From assembly GCA_038521345.1 (NCBI GenBank), contig JBCBKU010000005.1, forward strand, positions 1 through 64,000: a stretch of DNA of 64,000 nucleotides, in the 5' to 3' direction. Position 1 is the stretch's first letter. The number at the start of each line of letters is the position of its first letter. Source of the stretch: JBCBKU01 sp038521345 (lineage in GTDB: Bacteria > Pseudomonadota > Alphaproteobacteria > Rhodobacterales > Rhodobacteraceae). Shown here piece after piece: positions 8,249 through 17,677 of this stretch. The position numbers and the translations under genes were made by a program. The notes beneath the pieces are model-generated. The model was given only the letters and a program-made list of their open reading frames with translations. It made no database searches and was not told the origin of the DNA.

Positions 8249-9670
8249 TTAAGTTCGGAACTGGTGTTTTGAAAGGTCAGTGTCGATCCGCTTAAGTGCG
8301 ATCGCAAGTCCGATGATCACCCAAAAATACAGAACTGCAGTGCTGGACAAGAATATGAATTGAACCGCCATGGCAAGGAAGGCGAACAACAGCGCTTCAC
8401 CGTAGAGACGCACCCGTTGGTGGGCCGACACCGTCAAGTCGAAAAGCATACGTGCCGTTGCCCCGAGCATCGTCACAAAGAAGATTGCCCCGATGAACCC
8501 GGATTCTGCCGCAACCTGAAGATAGACGTTGTGCAGTGGGCGCGGCTCTTCGGATCGTCCGGGCACGAAGCGGAACTCGTCGGACGCATAATGCACGATG
8601 TAGTTGCCCGCGCCGACGCCAAGGATCGGGTTCTGCGACAACAATTCGGCCCCGATAATCTGATAACTATTGCGGCGAAGTACCGTGCTATCGTTGCTGG
8701 CGTCGCCAAGGGCTCCAAACTTTTCCCAGACTGAGGCAGGCGCCGCGGCAAGTGCAACGAAGCCGGCAATGGCCATGGCAGCGGCGGTGCGTGCAAACAT
8801 CGGATGGCGCCGCATCCGCCAGAGCATAAAAAGACCGGCAAGCCCCAACGACAACGTTGCACTGCGTGTGAAGGACAGGAGAATGGCCGCTGCACCAAGC
8901 GCTGCGATCGCGGCGAACCACCACCTGTACCGGGGCGCGCGCATCGCAAAAACAAAAGCCATCATCACGCCACCGAGCAGAAGGGTTGCGGACATCGGTA
9001 CTGATTCGAGCGTGGTTCCGCTCGAGCGGACCTGCCCATCCCACATGGCGATCGCGTCCGCGCCTCGCAACTCGGGACTGAAGACCGGGGCTCCGTTGAA
9101 ATAGACATAGGTCGTAACGCTGGCGGACATGATCATTGAAGCCAGCAAGACACCGATGATGAGGCGGATATCGCCAAGGCTTCGCATACCGAAGGCGAAG
9201 AGCAGTGACAAAACACCCATGCTGAGCAATCGTTCGGTCGCGTTGAAGGCAAGCAAACGGTCCGAGGCAATGGTGATTGTTATACCAAACGTAATGAAGA
9301 GCCCGAGCCAGCAGACCAATGGCAGGCCCCCAGCAATGAGAGTCGCGCGGAGGTCGGACATTCGGAGCGACATCGCGACCGACACGATAGCGACGACCGC
9401 GAGGACCTTGTTCAACTGGGATGCGCCAAGGATCGCGATGAGAATGTCGTTGTGCTGAAAGAACAGCAACACCGCCAGGCAAAGTGCAGTGAACCGGATG
9501 GCCACGCGCCCACCTGGCAACGCGAACGGCAACAAGAAGGCCGCTGCAAGAAGAGCCTGGTCCAGACTGAGTGCAACCGCCGCACCTGCGAGCGCCGCCG
9601 CAAAGATCAGGAACGTCACCGCGCGTCCAGATACTGGGCTGGGTGGCGCAGATCCGACGCTGTCCGTCAC
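8249..9670 (-). CDS. O-antigen ligase / polymerase-like membrane protein (Wzy/WaaL family)
   Basis: A 473-residue inner-membrane protein with about ten to twelve hydrophobic segments. The large loop before the last spans contains the RPLHNVYLQ and AAESGFIG segments seen in the Wzy_C/O-antigen ligase family, which polymerise or transfer undecaprenyl-linked glycans in the periplasm. Sequence alone does not separate polymerase from ligase; its coupling to a Wzz-like gene favours polymerase. The start is GTG 9670, overlapping the stop of the upstream Wzz-like gene by four bases (GTGA), so the two are translationally coupled. Confidence 0.8.
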   Translation of the reverse strand: MTDSVGSAPPSPVSGRAVTFLIFAAALAGAAVALSLDQALLAAAFLLPFALPGGRVAIRFTALCLAVLLFFQHNDILIAILGASQLNKVLAVVAIVSVAMSLRMSDLRATLIAGGLPLVCWLGLFITFGITITIASDRLLAFNATERLLSMGVLSLLFAFGMRSLGDIRLIIGVLLASMIMSASVTTYVYFNGAPVFSPELRGADAIAMWDGQVRSSGTTLESVPMSATLLLGGVMMAFVFAMRAPRYRWWFAAIAALGAAAILLSFTRSATLSLGLAGLFMLWRMRRHPMFARTAAAMAIAGFVALAAAPASVWEKFGALGDASNDSTVLRRNSYQIIGAELLSQNPILGVGAGNYIVHYASDEFRFVPGRSEEPRPLHNVYLQVAAESGFIGAIFFVTMLGATARMLFDLTVSAHQRVRLYGEALLFAFLAMAVQFIFLSSTAVLYFWVIIGLAIALKRIDTDLSKHQFRT

Positions 9671-11151
9671 GACTTGCGGGCTCGCTTCGGTTTTGCCTCG
9701 GTCGTTGTGTCCGTGCCGCGCTTCCGCCGGGACTTGGACGACCGGTTCGCGGCGGACTTCCGCATTTCAAGAACCTCGATTGGCACATCCTCGACCATGT
9801 CGGCTTCATCGTCCTCATATAGAGGAGACGTAGGGGCCGATGCTGCGACGGTCTCCGCGCGTGGTGAGAACGCTGCCCGCCCCGCAACCAGAAAGCCGAC
9901 GAGAAGCGTAAGCGCAGCTGCACCAATCACGGCGCCCTGAAGCGCGGTCGGCGGATCCGATGCCGTCGGCACACCACCTGCACGAAGCACCTGTGCACGC
10001 GAGGCACCGGTCGGGTTGTAGGTTGAGAGACCAAGAAGAGAGGTGTTCAGGTCATCAATGTTGTCCAGAATAGACGCCTGGGCAGATTGAACCGGCCGCA
10101 GTCGAATCTCCTTACGCGCGGCATCCGAGATTTCGGACCTAAGACCGTCTAGAATACCGCGTCTCTGATCTATCTGCGCCTCTAGTGCCTCAATATCCGC
10201 CGCAAGGACTTCGGGCTGCGTAGGCAAGCGCGGTGAACCGAGTGTCACGGGCGCCCGGAACAGCGGGCTCTCGGCTACCGGGGCCTCTGGACCAGATCCT
10301 GCTGCCCCGGCAGCGTTCAGCGCAGCCAGCCTTTTCTGAAGCGCGACCAACTCTAGCTGGTCCGCCAGCAATCCGGCAGATTGGGCTTCCGCCGCTTCCT
10401 GAAACCGGAGGAGGTCTGATTCAAGCGTTACCGCATCCAGCTCCTCGCGAAGAGCGATCTCTTGGTCGAGAAGATCGTTGTAGGCTGCCTGCAACTCATC
10501 GATCCGAGCCCGGTAAACCAAATCAATCCGCTCGGACGCGGCCACATCTGTGGCGAGGGTTTGTGCGTTGTAGGCATCGATCAGCGCATTCGCGAAAACG
10601 GATGCAGACACTGGGTCAGGCAAGGCCACCGTCAGCCGCATGATGAACGAACCGTCGATCTGGTCGAGGCTGATCGCATTTCGCAGCACGCTGAGGGGAA
10701 CGCTGCCCGAAGCCTCCGTAGGATCACCGCCAACACCCAATGTTCCGCAAATCGTGTTAATCAGCGCCATCGTGGAGCATCCGCTTCGCACCGTCAGTGC
10801 ATCGGGAGAAGCCTCCAGAAGTGTCTCCGCCGCGGCTGTGAGGACAGCGTCGCTGCGGAACTGCTCTTTAACGGTACGGACCAAGGCGCGGTTTTGTTCG
10901 GCGGTGCTGCCGCCCAAGGTATCGCGTGCGAAAATGAGTTCGGCGCGCGCCGGCAGAATACGGAAATCGGTTGAACTCGAGTAGGTTGCCGGTGATCCCA
11001 CTTCGCTTCGCACAGCGACAAATCCGGCAAGTGCACCAAGGACAAGCGCGGTTACAAGAAGCCAGAGGGATTTGCCAAGAACGCTTTGGAAATGAGTATG
11101 ATCGAATACATACCGGTGATCGGGATTGTCCGTCACTCGTTCACCCCACAC
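9667..11151 (-). CDS. Polysaccharide chain-length determinant, Wzz/GumC-like
   Basis: A 494-residue polysaccharide co-polymerase. It has an N-terminal transmembrane span (about 27-48), a long periplasmic region rich in predicted coiled coil (about 200-380), and a second span (about residues 418-440) followed by a basic cytoplasmic tail. That is the PCP architecture that sets glycan length. No C-terminal tyrosine-kinase domain (Walker A/A', Tyr cluster) is fused, so a separate Wzc-type kinase would be needed if the pathway uses one. The start is GTG at 11151 or GTG at 11136; I could not decide. It is followed by, and overlaps, the Wzy-like gene. Confidence 0.8.
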   Translation of the reverse strand: MWGERVTDNPDHRYVFDHTHFQSVLGKSLWLLVTALVLGALAGFVAVRSEVGSPATYSSSTDFRILPARAELIFARDTLGGSTAEQNRALVRTVKEQFRSDAVLTAAAETLLEASPDALTVRSGCSTMALINTICGTLGVGGDPTEASGSVPLSVLRNAISLDQIDGSFIMRLTVALPDPVSASVFANALIDAYNAQTLATDVAASERIDLVYRARIDELQAAYNDLLDQEIALREELDAVTLESDLLRFQEAAEAQSAGLLADQLELVALQKRLAALNAAGAAGSGPEAPVAESPLFRAPVTLGSPRLPTQPEVLAADIEALEAQIDQRRGILDGLRSEISDAARKEIRLRPVQSAQASILDNIDDLNTSLLGLSTYNPTGASRAQVLRAGGVPTASDPPTALQGAVIGAAALTLLVGFLVAGRAAFSPRAETVAASAPTSPLYEDDEADMVEDVPIEVLEMRKSAANRSSKSRRKRGTDTTTEAKPKRARKS

Positions 11152-11237
11152 AATATAACAACACCCACGTTAGGCTACACGCTCAGCGGGCAGTTTCAAC
11201 AATTACGGCAGCGAGTTTGACCAAAAAGTCGGCAGGG

Positions 11238-12158
11238 TTATCCGCCGATCCGACGATTGCCTTGTATCACGAAGTTTGCCGCATCGAATTCGCGCCAGAA
11301 TCGTGAAATCGCAACTCGGTCGGCGGAATTGATCCGGTTGTCGAGGATCTGAAAGTCCGTGACGAGCGCCTCGGTCTTCCGCTGCGCCCAACCGTCCGGC
11401 GTCCTGATATCAATACCTGGCGTACTGCCCCGAATGCGATTGTTCCGAATCAAAAGGCTGCGGGAGGGGCCGGTATAATTGTCGGCATAATACCGGATGC
11501 CCGGTTTGTTATCGTAGGACTCACCAGAGATGCTGTTGCACGAGACAACGCCAGAACTTCGTATCGAGATACCGTTGCCGTCGCGTTTGCCGCTGACCTC
11601 GTTCCGAAAGATCGTGACATCGGACACCTGTGAGTAGATGCCGTGGGTTAGGCCGCTGCGACCACGCCGACCCGAATCTTCGACCACATTATCGACAATC
11701 ACGAGGTTCGTGTGATCCACGCCGTTGCTACGGCGTTTGGCGGCAGAAATTCCGTTCTCACCAGCATTGATAATCCGGTTTCCAATCAGCTTTACGCCCG
11801 ATGTGCCACCGGAAGAGCGGAACCGGATGCCGGTGCCGCGGACATCCCGGATGGTGCAGCCCGCTATCGTCAGGTTTTTGACGTTGCGGATTTCAATCCC
11901 ATCGCCGCGCGCTCCGTCGATTTGACAGCCAAGGATCAGTGTATTGTCCCATGCGCGGCCCTCAAGAGTCACAGTAGTGGTTGACCGAAGGTCTCGCACG
12001 GTGCGGACGTAGTTGGCTGGATTTGGCGCTACGTCATAAGCACACGACACATTGGCGAACTGCTGCATGGCGGATTGCCCAAGGGCCGCCTGAACCGTCA
12101 ACGTCGCGGTCAGCGCGACGGCAGCGAAGACAGACATACGAGATCTGGTTACTGGCAT
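11238..12158 (-). CDS. Secreted right-handed parallel beta-helix protein
   Basis: A 306-residue exported protein: signal peptide (about residues 1-28, ending QAALGQS) and then a run of short repeats such as GIEIRNVKNLTIAGCTI and GIRFRSSGG that stack as a right-handed beta-helix (NosD/pectate-lyase-like). Proteins of this fold in glycan clusters act as lyases, epimerases or hydrolases, or simply bind the chain. The catalytic residues of a named family are not evident, so activity is open. Start 12158 (ATG) gives a normal signal; a GTG at 12173 is also possible. It is 86 bases upstream of the Wzz-like gene on the same strand. Confidence 0.72.
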   Translation of the reverse strand: MPVTRSRMSVFAAVALTATLTVQAALGQSAMQQFANVSCAYDVAPNPANYVRTVRDLRSTTTVTLEGRAWDNTLILGCQIDGARGDGIEIRNVKNLTIAGCTIRDVRGTGIRFRSSGGTSGVKLIGNRIINAGENGISAAKRRSNGVDHTNLVIVDNVVEDSGRRGRSGLTHGIYSQVSDVTIFRNEVSGKRDGNGISIRSSGVVSCNSISGESYDNKPGIRYYADNYTGPSRSLLIRNNRIRGSTPGIDIRTPDGWAQRKTEALVTDFQILDNRINSADRVAISRFWREFDAANFVIQGNRRIGG

Positions 12159-12390
12159 GGAACGAAGATGCACCGGCTTATCAAACTAGTGCGGAATTGT
12201 TCGCATGCTCGGCCAAGGGCGTCCAGTCACACTCGTGCCTCATGATGAAGTTCCGAAGGGATTCTCTCACCCTGAGGCGGCTTTCTGGAATGCGCCTCTG
12301 ATTCTGGCATGTCGCGATTTGGGGCCGCCTTCGATTGGTTCGGTGTTGCCACCGGATGTTATTGCGCCGACACTTGCGTCAATGGTGTTG

Positions 12391-12407
12391 CCCGGTCACC
12401 GACCGGG
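12391..12407 (+). promoter_or_regulatory. Hairpin overlapping the ribosome site of the flippase gene
   Basis: Perfect 7-bp inverted repeat CCCGGTC / GACCGGG with a three-base loop. The 3' arm includes the first bases of the GGGAG ribosome site (12405-12409) of the flippase gene starting at 12419. In RNA it could hide that site; in DNA it could be an operator. Confidence 0.45.
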
Positions 12408-12418
12408 AGTGTGTGGTC

Positions 12419-13765
12419 ATGAGGTACGGACCGGTGACAGCGGCTGAAGAAACGGGAGGCGTGCCCCGCCGGCGCAGTTTCGCAGACGACGTTTTGACCA
12501 TGCTGGTCTCGCGTGTCGCCGTACAGATTGCAGGTTTCATTACGGGAATCATCGTTGCGCGGATGCTTGGGGTCGAAGGCCGCGGGGTCATTGCCGCCGT
12601 CCTGTTTGCCCCGCAACTCGTGCTGACCTTCTGTGCCGGGGGCGTGGGGAACGCGGCGGCGTACCATATGGGTCGCGAGACGTGGGACACACCACGGATC
12701 GTGGAAACGGTTCTGACACTGGCGATGATGTCAAGCCTGATCGGGATCTCGGCCAGTCTTGGCTGGATCTCACTGGCCTGGGAGGACCGGTATACGCCCC
12801 TGTTGGTGGCTGCAGCGGTTCTGATCGTCCCCGGTACCGTTTTCTTCAACTACACGGCCGGAATATTCCTCGGCTACGGCAAGATCCCGACCTATGCCAT
12901 TATGTCTTGGGGTCCGGGGATCGGGAAGTTTCTGCTCACGATCATTCTCGTCTTCCTTTTGGGGCTTGGCACGGTGGGCGCGGTTGGCGCCATTGCGATC
13001 GCCGGGCTTCTTGTTGCGGGCACGCTGCTCTTCAAGTTGTCAAAACTGCATCGGCTCCGCCCGCGGTGGAATGGAAGAGTCGCCCGGGACCTTGTCACTT
13101 CGGGCTTCAGTTTCACCGTCGTGTTTTTCCTCATGATCCTAATTTACAGGGCGAACGTTATTCTGATCCAGCATTACGGAAGTATCGAACAGCTCGGGAT
13201 CTATTCTATCGGCTCAATGCTTGCAGAACTCCTGTGGCAGGTGCCCGCCGTTCTGTCGGCGTTGATATTCGCAAAAAGCGCAGCGGCGAAGGACGGCAAG
13301 GCCTTCGCTACAAAAGTGGCGGCGCTTGCTCGGTTAACCCTGGTTTTTGGCATCGCAGTGTCTGCGGTGATTGCAGTTATCATACCGTACTTCGTTGTTC
13401 TGGCTTACGGGCGCGATTTCGCGCCAAGCGCGGACATTGTGCGGGCGCTGTTGCCTGGCACCGTTTCGATCATGATCTTCAAAATCCTGAGGCAGGACCT
13501 TACCGGACGCGGTCGGCCCTGGGTCGCATTGTGGGTGGTCATTCCAATGTTGGCCGCCACATTCATTGCTGGCCGGTTCGTGATCCCGGTCTACGGCGCC
13601 ATGGGCGCAGCTTATACCACCAGCGCTGTCTATATCGTGGGGACCATTGGGCTGATCGGGATCTACTCTCGCACCGTGGGCATCGGGGTTGGCGAGGTTC
13701 TCAGGTACCGCAGAAGCGACTTCTCGGATCTCTGGACGCGGGTCCGGAGCAAGTTGCGACGTTGA
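12419..13765 (+). CDS. Oligosaccharide flippase, Wzx-like (MATE/MOP superfamily)
   Basis: A 448-residue inner-membrane protein with about twelve to fourteen spans. The N-terminal VSRVAVQIAGFITGIIVARM segment and the overall layout fit polysaccharide flippases, which move undecaprenyl-linked repeat units to the periplasmic face. The ATG at 12419 follows GGGAG at a nine-base gap; the frame is open 28 codons further upstream but that part is Cys/Arg-rich and not membrane-like. Its stop TGA abuts the stop of the convergent GT2 gene, the two forming TGATCA. Divergent from the beta-helix gene. Confidence 0.85.
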   Translation: MRYGPVTAAEETGGVPRRRSFADDVLTMLVSRVAVQIAGFITGIIVARMLGVEGRGVIAAVLFAPQLVLTFCAGGVGNAAAYHMGRETWDTPRIVETVLTLAMMSSLIGISASLGWISLAWEDRYTPLLVAAAVLIVPGTVFFNYTAGIFLGYGKIPTYAIMSWGPGIGKFLLTIILVFLLGLGTVGAVGAIAIAGLLVAGTLLFKLSKLHRLRPRWNGRVARDLVTSGFSFTVVFFLMILIYRANVILIQHYGSIEQLGIYSIGSMLAELLWQVPAVLSALIFAKSAAAKDGKAFATKVAALARLTLVFGIAVSAVIAVIIPYFVVLAYGRDFAPSADIVRALLPGTVSIMIFKILRQDLTGRGRPWVALWVVIPMLAATFIAGRFVIPVYGAMGAAYTTSAVYIVGTIGLIGIYSRTVGIGVGEVLRYRRSDFSDLWTRVRSKLRR

Positions 13766-14917
13766 TCAGCCAGCACCATCCCTGACAGGCGCCCAGATCG
13801 TACTCCGCTTGCCGCGGTAATAGTTGATTAGGCCAAGCGCCATGGCGCCAAGCGCCATCAGTCCGAAAAATGCATGCCGGATTCCGGGCAACACTCTCGC
13901 GGCGGGAACTAGCAAGCCGATCAACCCCGCCGCATAAAGAAGCGTCTGAAGAGCGAAAGTTATCTGATAGAATGCACCCTGTCCGAGCAGGGCCAGATTG
14001 ACGACAAAGAGAGCGACCATAAGAAACGGCACCAAGCGACGCAAAACCTTGTGTGAAAACAGCTGAACAGCATAGAGCCCGGAACGCACCGGGTTCAGCA
14101 AATGCGAATGGGTCATCAAGGCCCGCCATCCTCGTTCGGTGGATCGAATGCGACGGGTGATCTCTTTTTGGGCTTTCTCGGTGACGGTCTCGACAGCAAT
14201 CGCTGCAGGCTCGAAAACCAATCGCCCCCCTCCGCTCACAGCGCGTACCGACAGTGTGAAGTCATCGGCAGCATCGAGGGGAAGCGGTCGGACGTGGGCA
14301 CGCCGCACAGAGTGGAAAGAACCCTGCGCGGACACGGCGCCGCCCAGCCGGCTTTCCGCGGCTTTGACGGCCTGATCGTAGCGCCAGTAGAGACCTTCGC
14401 TTGAGGCGATCCCGGCTTTCGCGGCCTTCTCGATCCGAATTGCGCCGCAAACACCGCCCACGTCCGGATCCCCGTAGTGTTGTAGAAGCGCGCCAAGCGC
14501 GCCGTCCACAAGCATCGCGTTGGCATCCGAGAACACGACTATGTCACCTGCCAGGCGGTCGATCGCTCTATTGAGCGCGTTGACCTTACCTTGGCGCGGC
14601 TGGATATCGATCACCTCAACTGCATCGCCGCCCTCAGCCCGGGCCAAATCAACGGTGCCGTCCCCGGATCCATCAGAGACGACAAGTATCCGAATGGCGT
14701 GGGAGACGCTTGCGGACTGGACCAGTGTGTTTCGTATCTTTTCGGCGATCACATCGCTTTCGTTGTGTGCGGGGATGACGAAATCGACGGCAAGCGGGTC
14801 GGTCGGCTCGAGCACCGGCCGTGGCGGGCGAAGCTGTGCCAGAGCAAGGGCCAAGAGCGGATAACCTATCGTCGCATAGACGATTAGACCCACAAGGATC
14901 CAGAACAGAAGTGTCAT
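13766..14917 (-). CDS. Membrane glycosyltransferase family 2
   Basis: A 383-residue transferase with an N-terminal membrane span (about 3-25), a GT-A domain (about 45-275) starting VDFVIPAHNE, a SDANA metal-site segment, an acceptor-loop ED-like region, and two to four C-terminal spans. It resembles processive or single-step inner-membrane GT2 enzymes that build lipid-linked glycans at the cytoplasmic face. ATG 14917 overlaps the upstream GT4 stop by four bases (ATGA), and GAAAGGAA lies upstream. It is the last gene of a minus-strand trio of transferases. Confidence 0.85.
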   Translation of the reverse strand: MTLLFWILVGLIVYATIGYPLLALALAQLRPPRPVLEPTDPLAVDFVIPAHNESDVIAEKIRNTLVQSASVSHAIRILVVSDGSGDGTVDLARAEGGDAVEVIDIQPRQGKVNALNRAIDRLAGDIVVFSDANAMLVDGALGALLQHYGDPDVGGVCGAIRIEKAAKAGIASSEGLYWRYDQAVKAAESRLGGAVSAQGSFHSVRRAHVRPLPLDAADDFTLSVRAVSGGGRLVFEPAAIAVETVTEKAQKEITRRIRSTERGWRALMTHSHLLNPVRSGLYAVQLFSHKVLRRLVPFLMVALFVVNLALLGQGAFYQITFALQTLLYAAGLIGLLVPAARVLPGIRHAFFGLMALGAMALGLINYYRGKRSTIWAPVRDGAG

Positions 14918-16131
14918 GCGGCGTTCCTTTCGATCAAGGCAAGGAGATCGGCGGCATTGCGGCGAATGTCGTATTCGGCCTCGACCCTGCGGCGGCCCGC
15001 ACGACCCAGTTCGGCAGCTTCCGCGGGATGGGAAATGACCCAATCGATCGCCGCTGCAAGCGCGTCAATATCTCCGGGTTCGACGAGGCGGCCGGTTTCG
15101 CCGTCGACGACCAACTCCGGGATTCCGGACAGCCGGGAAGATATGAGCGGCCGCACAAGCGCAAGCGCCTCCATCGTCACGACGGGTATGCCTTCCGACC
15201 GCCCGCCCTCACCAACGATTGACGGCGCAACAACCAGATCGGCGGCCGACATCACACGACGGACATCTGCCGAGGGTTTCGGTCCGGTGAAGGTGACCTG
15301 ACTCTCGGGCAATGCCGCCGAAAGCTCGCGCAGGCGCGGTTCTTCGGGCCCACCACCAACTATGGTCAAGTGCCACGGCAGGTTCGCCGTGATCTGTGCG
15401 AGCGCTTTCAGCAACAGATCGCACCCCTTTCGCGGCTGCAGCGAGCCCACGAATGCGATTTCGAACGGACCATCCCTTGGTCGGTCATGGGCATCGGGAC
15501 CCAGTTGAAAGCGGGTGAGATCGACTCCACAGCGCACGAGCGCGAGCTTCTTAGTGTCGAAGCCTGGGATCTTGCCCAGAAACTCCATGTTGTATTCAGA
15601 GATCGTCCGAACGAAGGCTGCATCTTGGGACTTCTGGGCCAGAAAGCTTTGGCTGACAAAGATGTCGTGCATGTGGGCCGACATGCTGAACGGGAGGCCG
15701 GTCATCCGGTGCATGATCCATGCGGACGTGCCGGGATGGCTCGCAAACTCAGCATTGATATGCGCAACGCCGTCGCGCCCGGCCTTCCGCGCCACCGCAA
15801 GCGACTTCGGCAGAAGCGCGAGCGAGGCCAGCAGCCGCTTTGGTTCGCGGCGAAACACCCAAATCAGGGTACCCAGAATCGTGACTAAAGTGAGCGGCCG
15901 CGTCAGTAAGGCCACGAGCATTGCTCCAAGGGAGGCTCTCCCAGCCCATGGGAACGTGAAGGCGCGGTCGACAACCGGACGCGCCTCGTCGTGCACTATC
16001 TCGCCATGTCGGAAGCTCTTGATATGGAACAGATCTACCTCGTGACCAGCATCAAGGTAGTGGCGAACATTCGCGACAGCGAACGTTTCGGTCACCTTCG
16101 GGAACTCGCTGACGATCACGAGGATGCGCAT
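14914..16131 (-). CDS. Glycosyltransferase family 4
   Basis: A 405-residue GT-B fold cytoplasmic transferase. The N-terminus starts MRILVIVSEFPKVTETF, a form shared with colanic-acid-type transferases. The C-terminal half shows the nucleotide-sugar block FVGSLQPRKGCDLLLKAL, the GGGPEEPRL turn and the SIVGEGGRSEGIPVVTMEA segment with the retaining-enzyme E-x7-E pattern. I used ATG 16131 since it gives the family N-terminus. It lies one base after the upstream GT4 gene and is coupled to the downstream GT2 gene. Confidence 0.88.
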   Translation of the reverse strand: MRILVIVSEFPKVTETFAVANVRHYLDAGHEVDLFHIKSFRHGEIVHDEARPVVDRAFTFPWAGRASLGAMLVALLTRPLTLVTILGTLIWVFRREPKRLLASLALLPKSLAVARKAGRDGVAHINAEFASHPGTSAWIMHRMTGLPFSMSAHMHDIFVSQSFLAQKSQDAAFVRTISEYNMEFLGKIPGFDTKKLALVRCGVDLTRFQLGPDAHDRPRDGPFEIAFVGSLQPRKGCDLLLKALAQITANLPWHLTIVGGGPEEPRLRELSAALPESQVTFTGPKPSADVRRVMSAADLVVAPSIVGEGGRSEGIPVVTMEALALVRPLISSRLSGIPELVVDGETGRLVEPGDIDALAAAIDWVISHPAEAAELGRAGRRRVEAEYDIRRNAADLLALIERNAA

Positions 16132-16132
16132 G

Positions 16133-17272
16133 CTAAATGGCCTCGGCCAGTTCGGCACCTGGTCGCACGCGCCCGAGGATCGCATCTAGGTAACAGTCTT
16201 GGATCCTGCCTGGCGCATAGCGCCGAAGCAGTGCGTCGGGGCGCCCGGTTCGCCCCTGCGCAACGGCGGCATCGATGGCCCGGCCCAATGCACGTGCGTC
16301 TTCGACCGGGACCAGTATCCCGTCTTCGGGAGAGCGCAGAATTTCTCGCGGGCCGGTCGGACAATCGGTGCTGACAACTCGGCAACCTGAGGCCAGAGCA
16401 TCGAGAAGCCCGTTTGGCATCCCTTCGTACCTTGAAGAAAGAACGTAGACCGCTGCCCGTCCTAGGATGGCGTAGGGGTTCGCGACATATCCCGGCAGAT
16501 GCAGACGGTCCGCGATCCCCAATTCTTTGGCCCGCCGCAATAGCGCGGCCCGCTGGTGTCCCTCGCCCAGGATCATGAGATGACGGCCAGCATCGTTGCC
16601 GCCGGCAAATGCGTCGAGGAGGACATCGAACCCTTTCTGGGGCGCAAGCCGCCCGATGGCGACGACGAGGTTTCGGGGCGCACACGGCAAGGCAACGCCG
16701 GGCGGCTCCGTCATCCGTTTCGTGATTCGGTCGAGATCGACCGGGTTCGGAATGGCCAGCACGGGCGGCGACGACGGTCCAAGAAACGCCTGCAGCTCGG
16801 TCGCCAGCGCCTCCGAAACCGCGATCACCCCGTCAGAGGCCCGATACGCCATACGGGCAAGGGCGAGACGCAGACGCGCCTTCGTACCCTTCTTGGCTTG
16901 GAGATGAGTTAGGCTGTTTCTTTCGCTCACGACGATGCGGCCCTGATACCGAGCCAATCGTGCGGCAAGGACGAGTACCACATTGGCGTGGGTCAAAGCC
17001 GACAGGAATGCCTCGGGCCGTGCAGTGCGCAGATAAGACGACAGAGGCCTCGCGGCCCGCGCGATTCTCGCCACGTCCAAGTCGATGAGCGTCACGCCGT
17101 CCCCGATCTCTTCCCGACGTGGGCCTTGGGCCCGCGCGACTACGAGGTCCACTGAAAGACCCTGCCCGGCAAAACCGTTGGCAAGACCGATCATTACCTT
17201 TTCGGCACCGCCCCCATCCAGCGACGGAAGAAAAATCGAAATCCGACCGAACTGCCGGTCGCGCGGCACCAT
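16133..17272 (-). CDS. Glycosyltransferase family 4
   Basis: A 379-residue GT-B fold transferase. Family marks are FLPSLDGGGAEKVMIGLA near the N-terminus (acceptor side), SERNSLTH, the donor-binding AIGRLAPQKGFDVLLDAF, the GEGHQR turn, and SRYEGMPNGLLDALASG with the E-x7-E motif. ATG 17272 is chosen because AAAGG lies eight bases upstream; a GTG at 17290 is in frame. It is first in a tight minus-strand trio (17272 to 13766) and so is driven from the long gap at 17273-17677. Confidence 0.88.
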   Translation of the reverse strand: MVPRDRQFGRISIFLPSLDGGGAEKVMIGLANGFAGQGLSVDLVVARAQGPRREEIGDGVTLIDLDVARIARAARPLSSYLRTARPEAFLSALTHANVVLVLAARLARYQGRIVVSERNSLTHLQAKKGTKARLRLALARMAYRASDGVIAVSEALATELQAFLGPSSPPVLAIPNPVDLDRITKRMTEPPGVALPCAPRNLVVAIGRLAPQKGFDVLLDAFAGGNDAGRHLMILGEGHQRAALLRRAKELGIADRLHLPGYVANPYAILGRAAVYVLSSRYEGMPNGLLDALASGCRVVSTDCPTGPREILRSPEDGILVPVEDARALGRAIDAAVAQGRTGRPDALLRRYAPGRIQDCYLDAILGRVRPGAELAEAI

Positions 17273-17677
17273 CACCCACACCTTTGGCACACGAACACTC
17301 GAACCGACCCGACCACAGAGCCACCCTGTTGTGCAAGAGAGGCGATACCTGATTTCACGCTTTGAGCGTCTTCGTTCAAAAACTGGTCAATATATTCGCG
17401 ATCTCCTCAAGTGCGACGGTTTTACGACAGAGACTCCGCAAAGGAAGCGAAAAAAATGCTTTCGATGATCTCTTAATTCTTGAAAACAATAGCCGCTTTC
17501 GTGGAACATTGTACTACGATGGGTGGGATGGACTGGCTGCGGCATAACCGCGGATTCCAGGCAGAGATTTTTGCGGCCTCTACCGCTCTGAGCGTGCCGC
17601 CAATTCTCTGAGGATTCCTCCCGAATTCGATTTGTAGAGTTGCGCGCTGTGCGCAGCAGTGATTAGGGGACGTTGTA
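17273..17677 (+). other. 405-base divergent intergenic region of the glycan locus
   Basis: No gene is supported here. It separates the minus-strand GT4 trio from the plus-strand sugar-transferase unit and so must hold both promoters. Its middle (about 17390-17520) is visibly richer in A and T than its surroundings. I see short inverted repeats only: ACGCT-TTG-AGCGT near 17361-17375, GCGG-CATAA-CCGC near 17540, and TGCGC-GCTGT-GCGCA at 17641-17655, just before the transferase ribosome site. No well-spaced sigma-70 promoter was found. Confidence 0.6.

Noticed and set aside
8688..9926. Long open frame antisense-shifted over the ligase and Wzz-like genes
   Set aside because: It lies on the same strand in another frame, is Arg/Pro/Ser-rich like GC-rich shadow frames, and resembles no known family.
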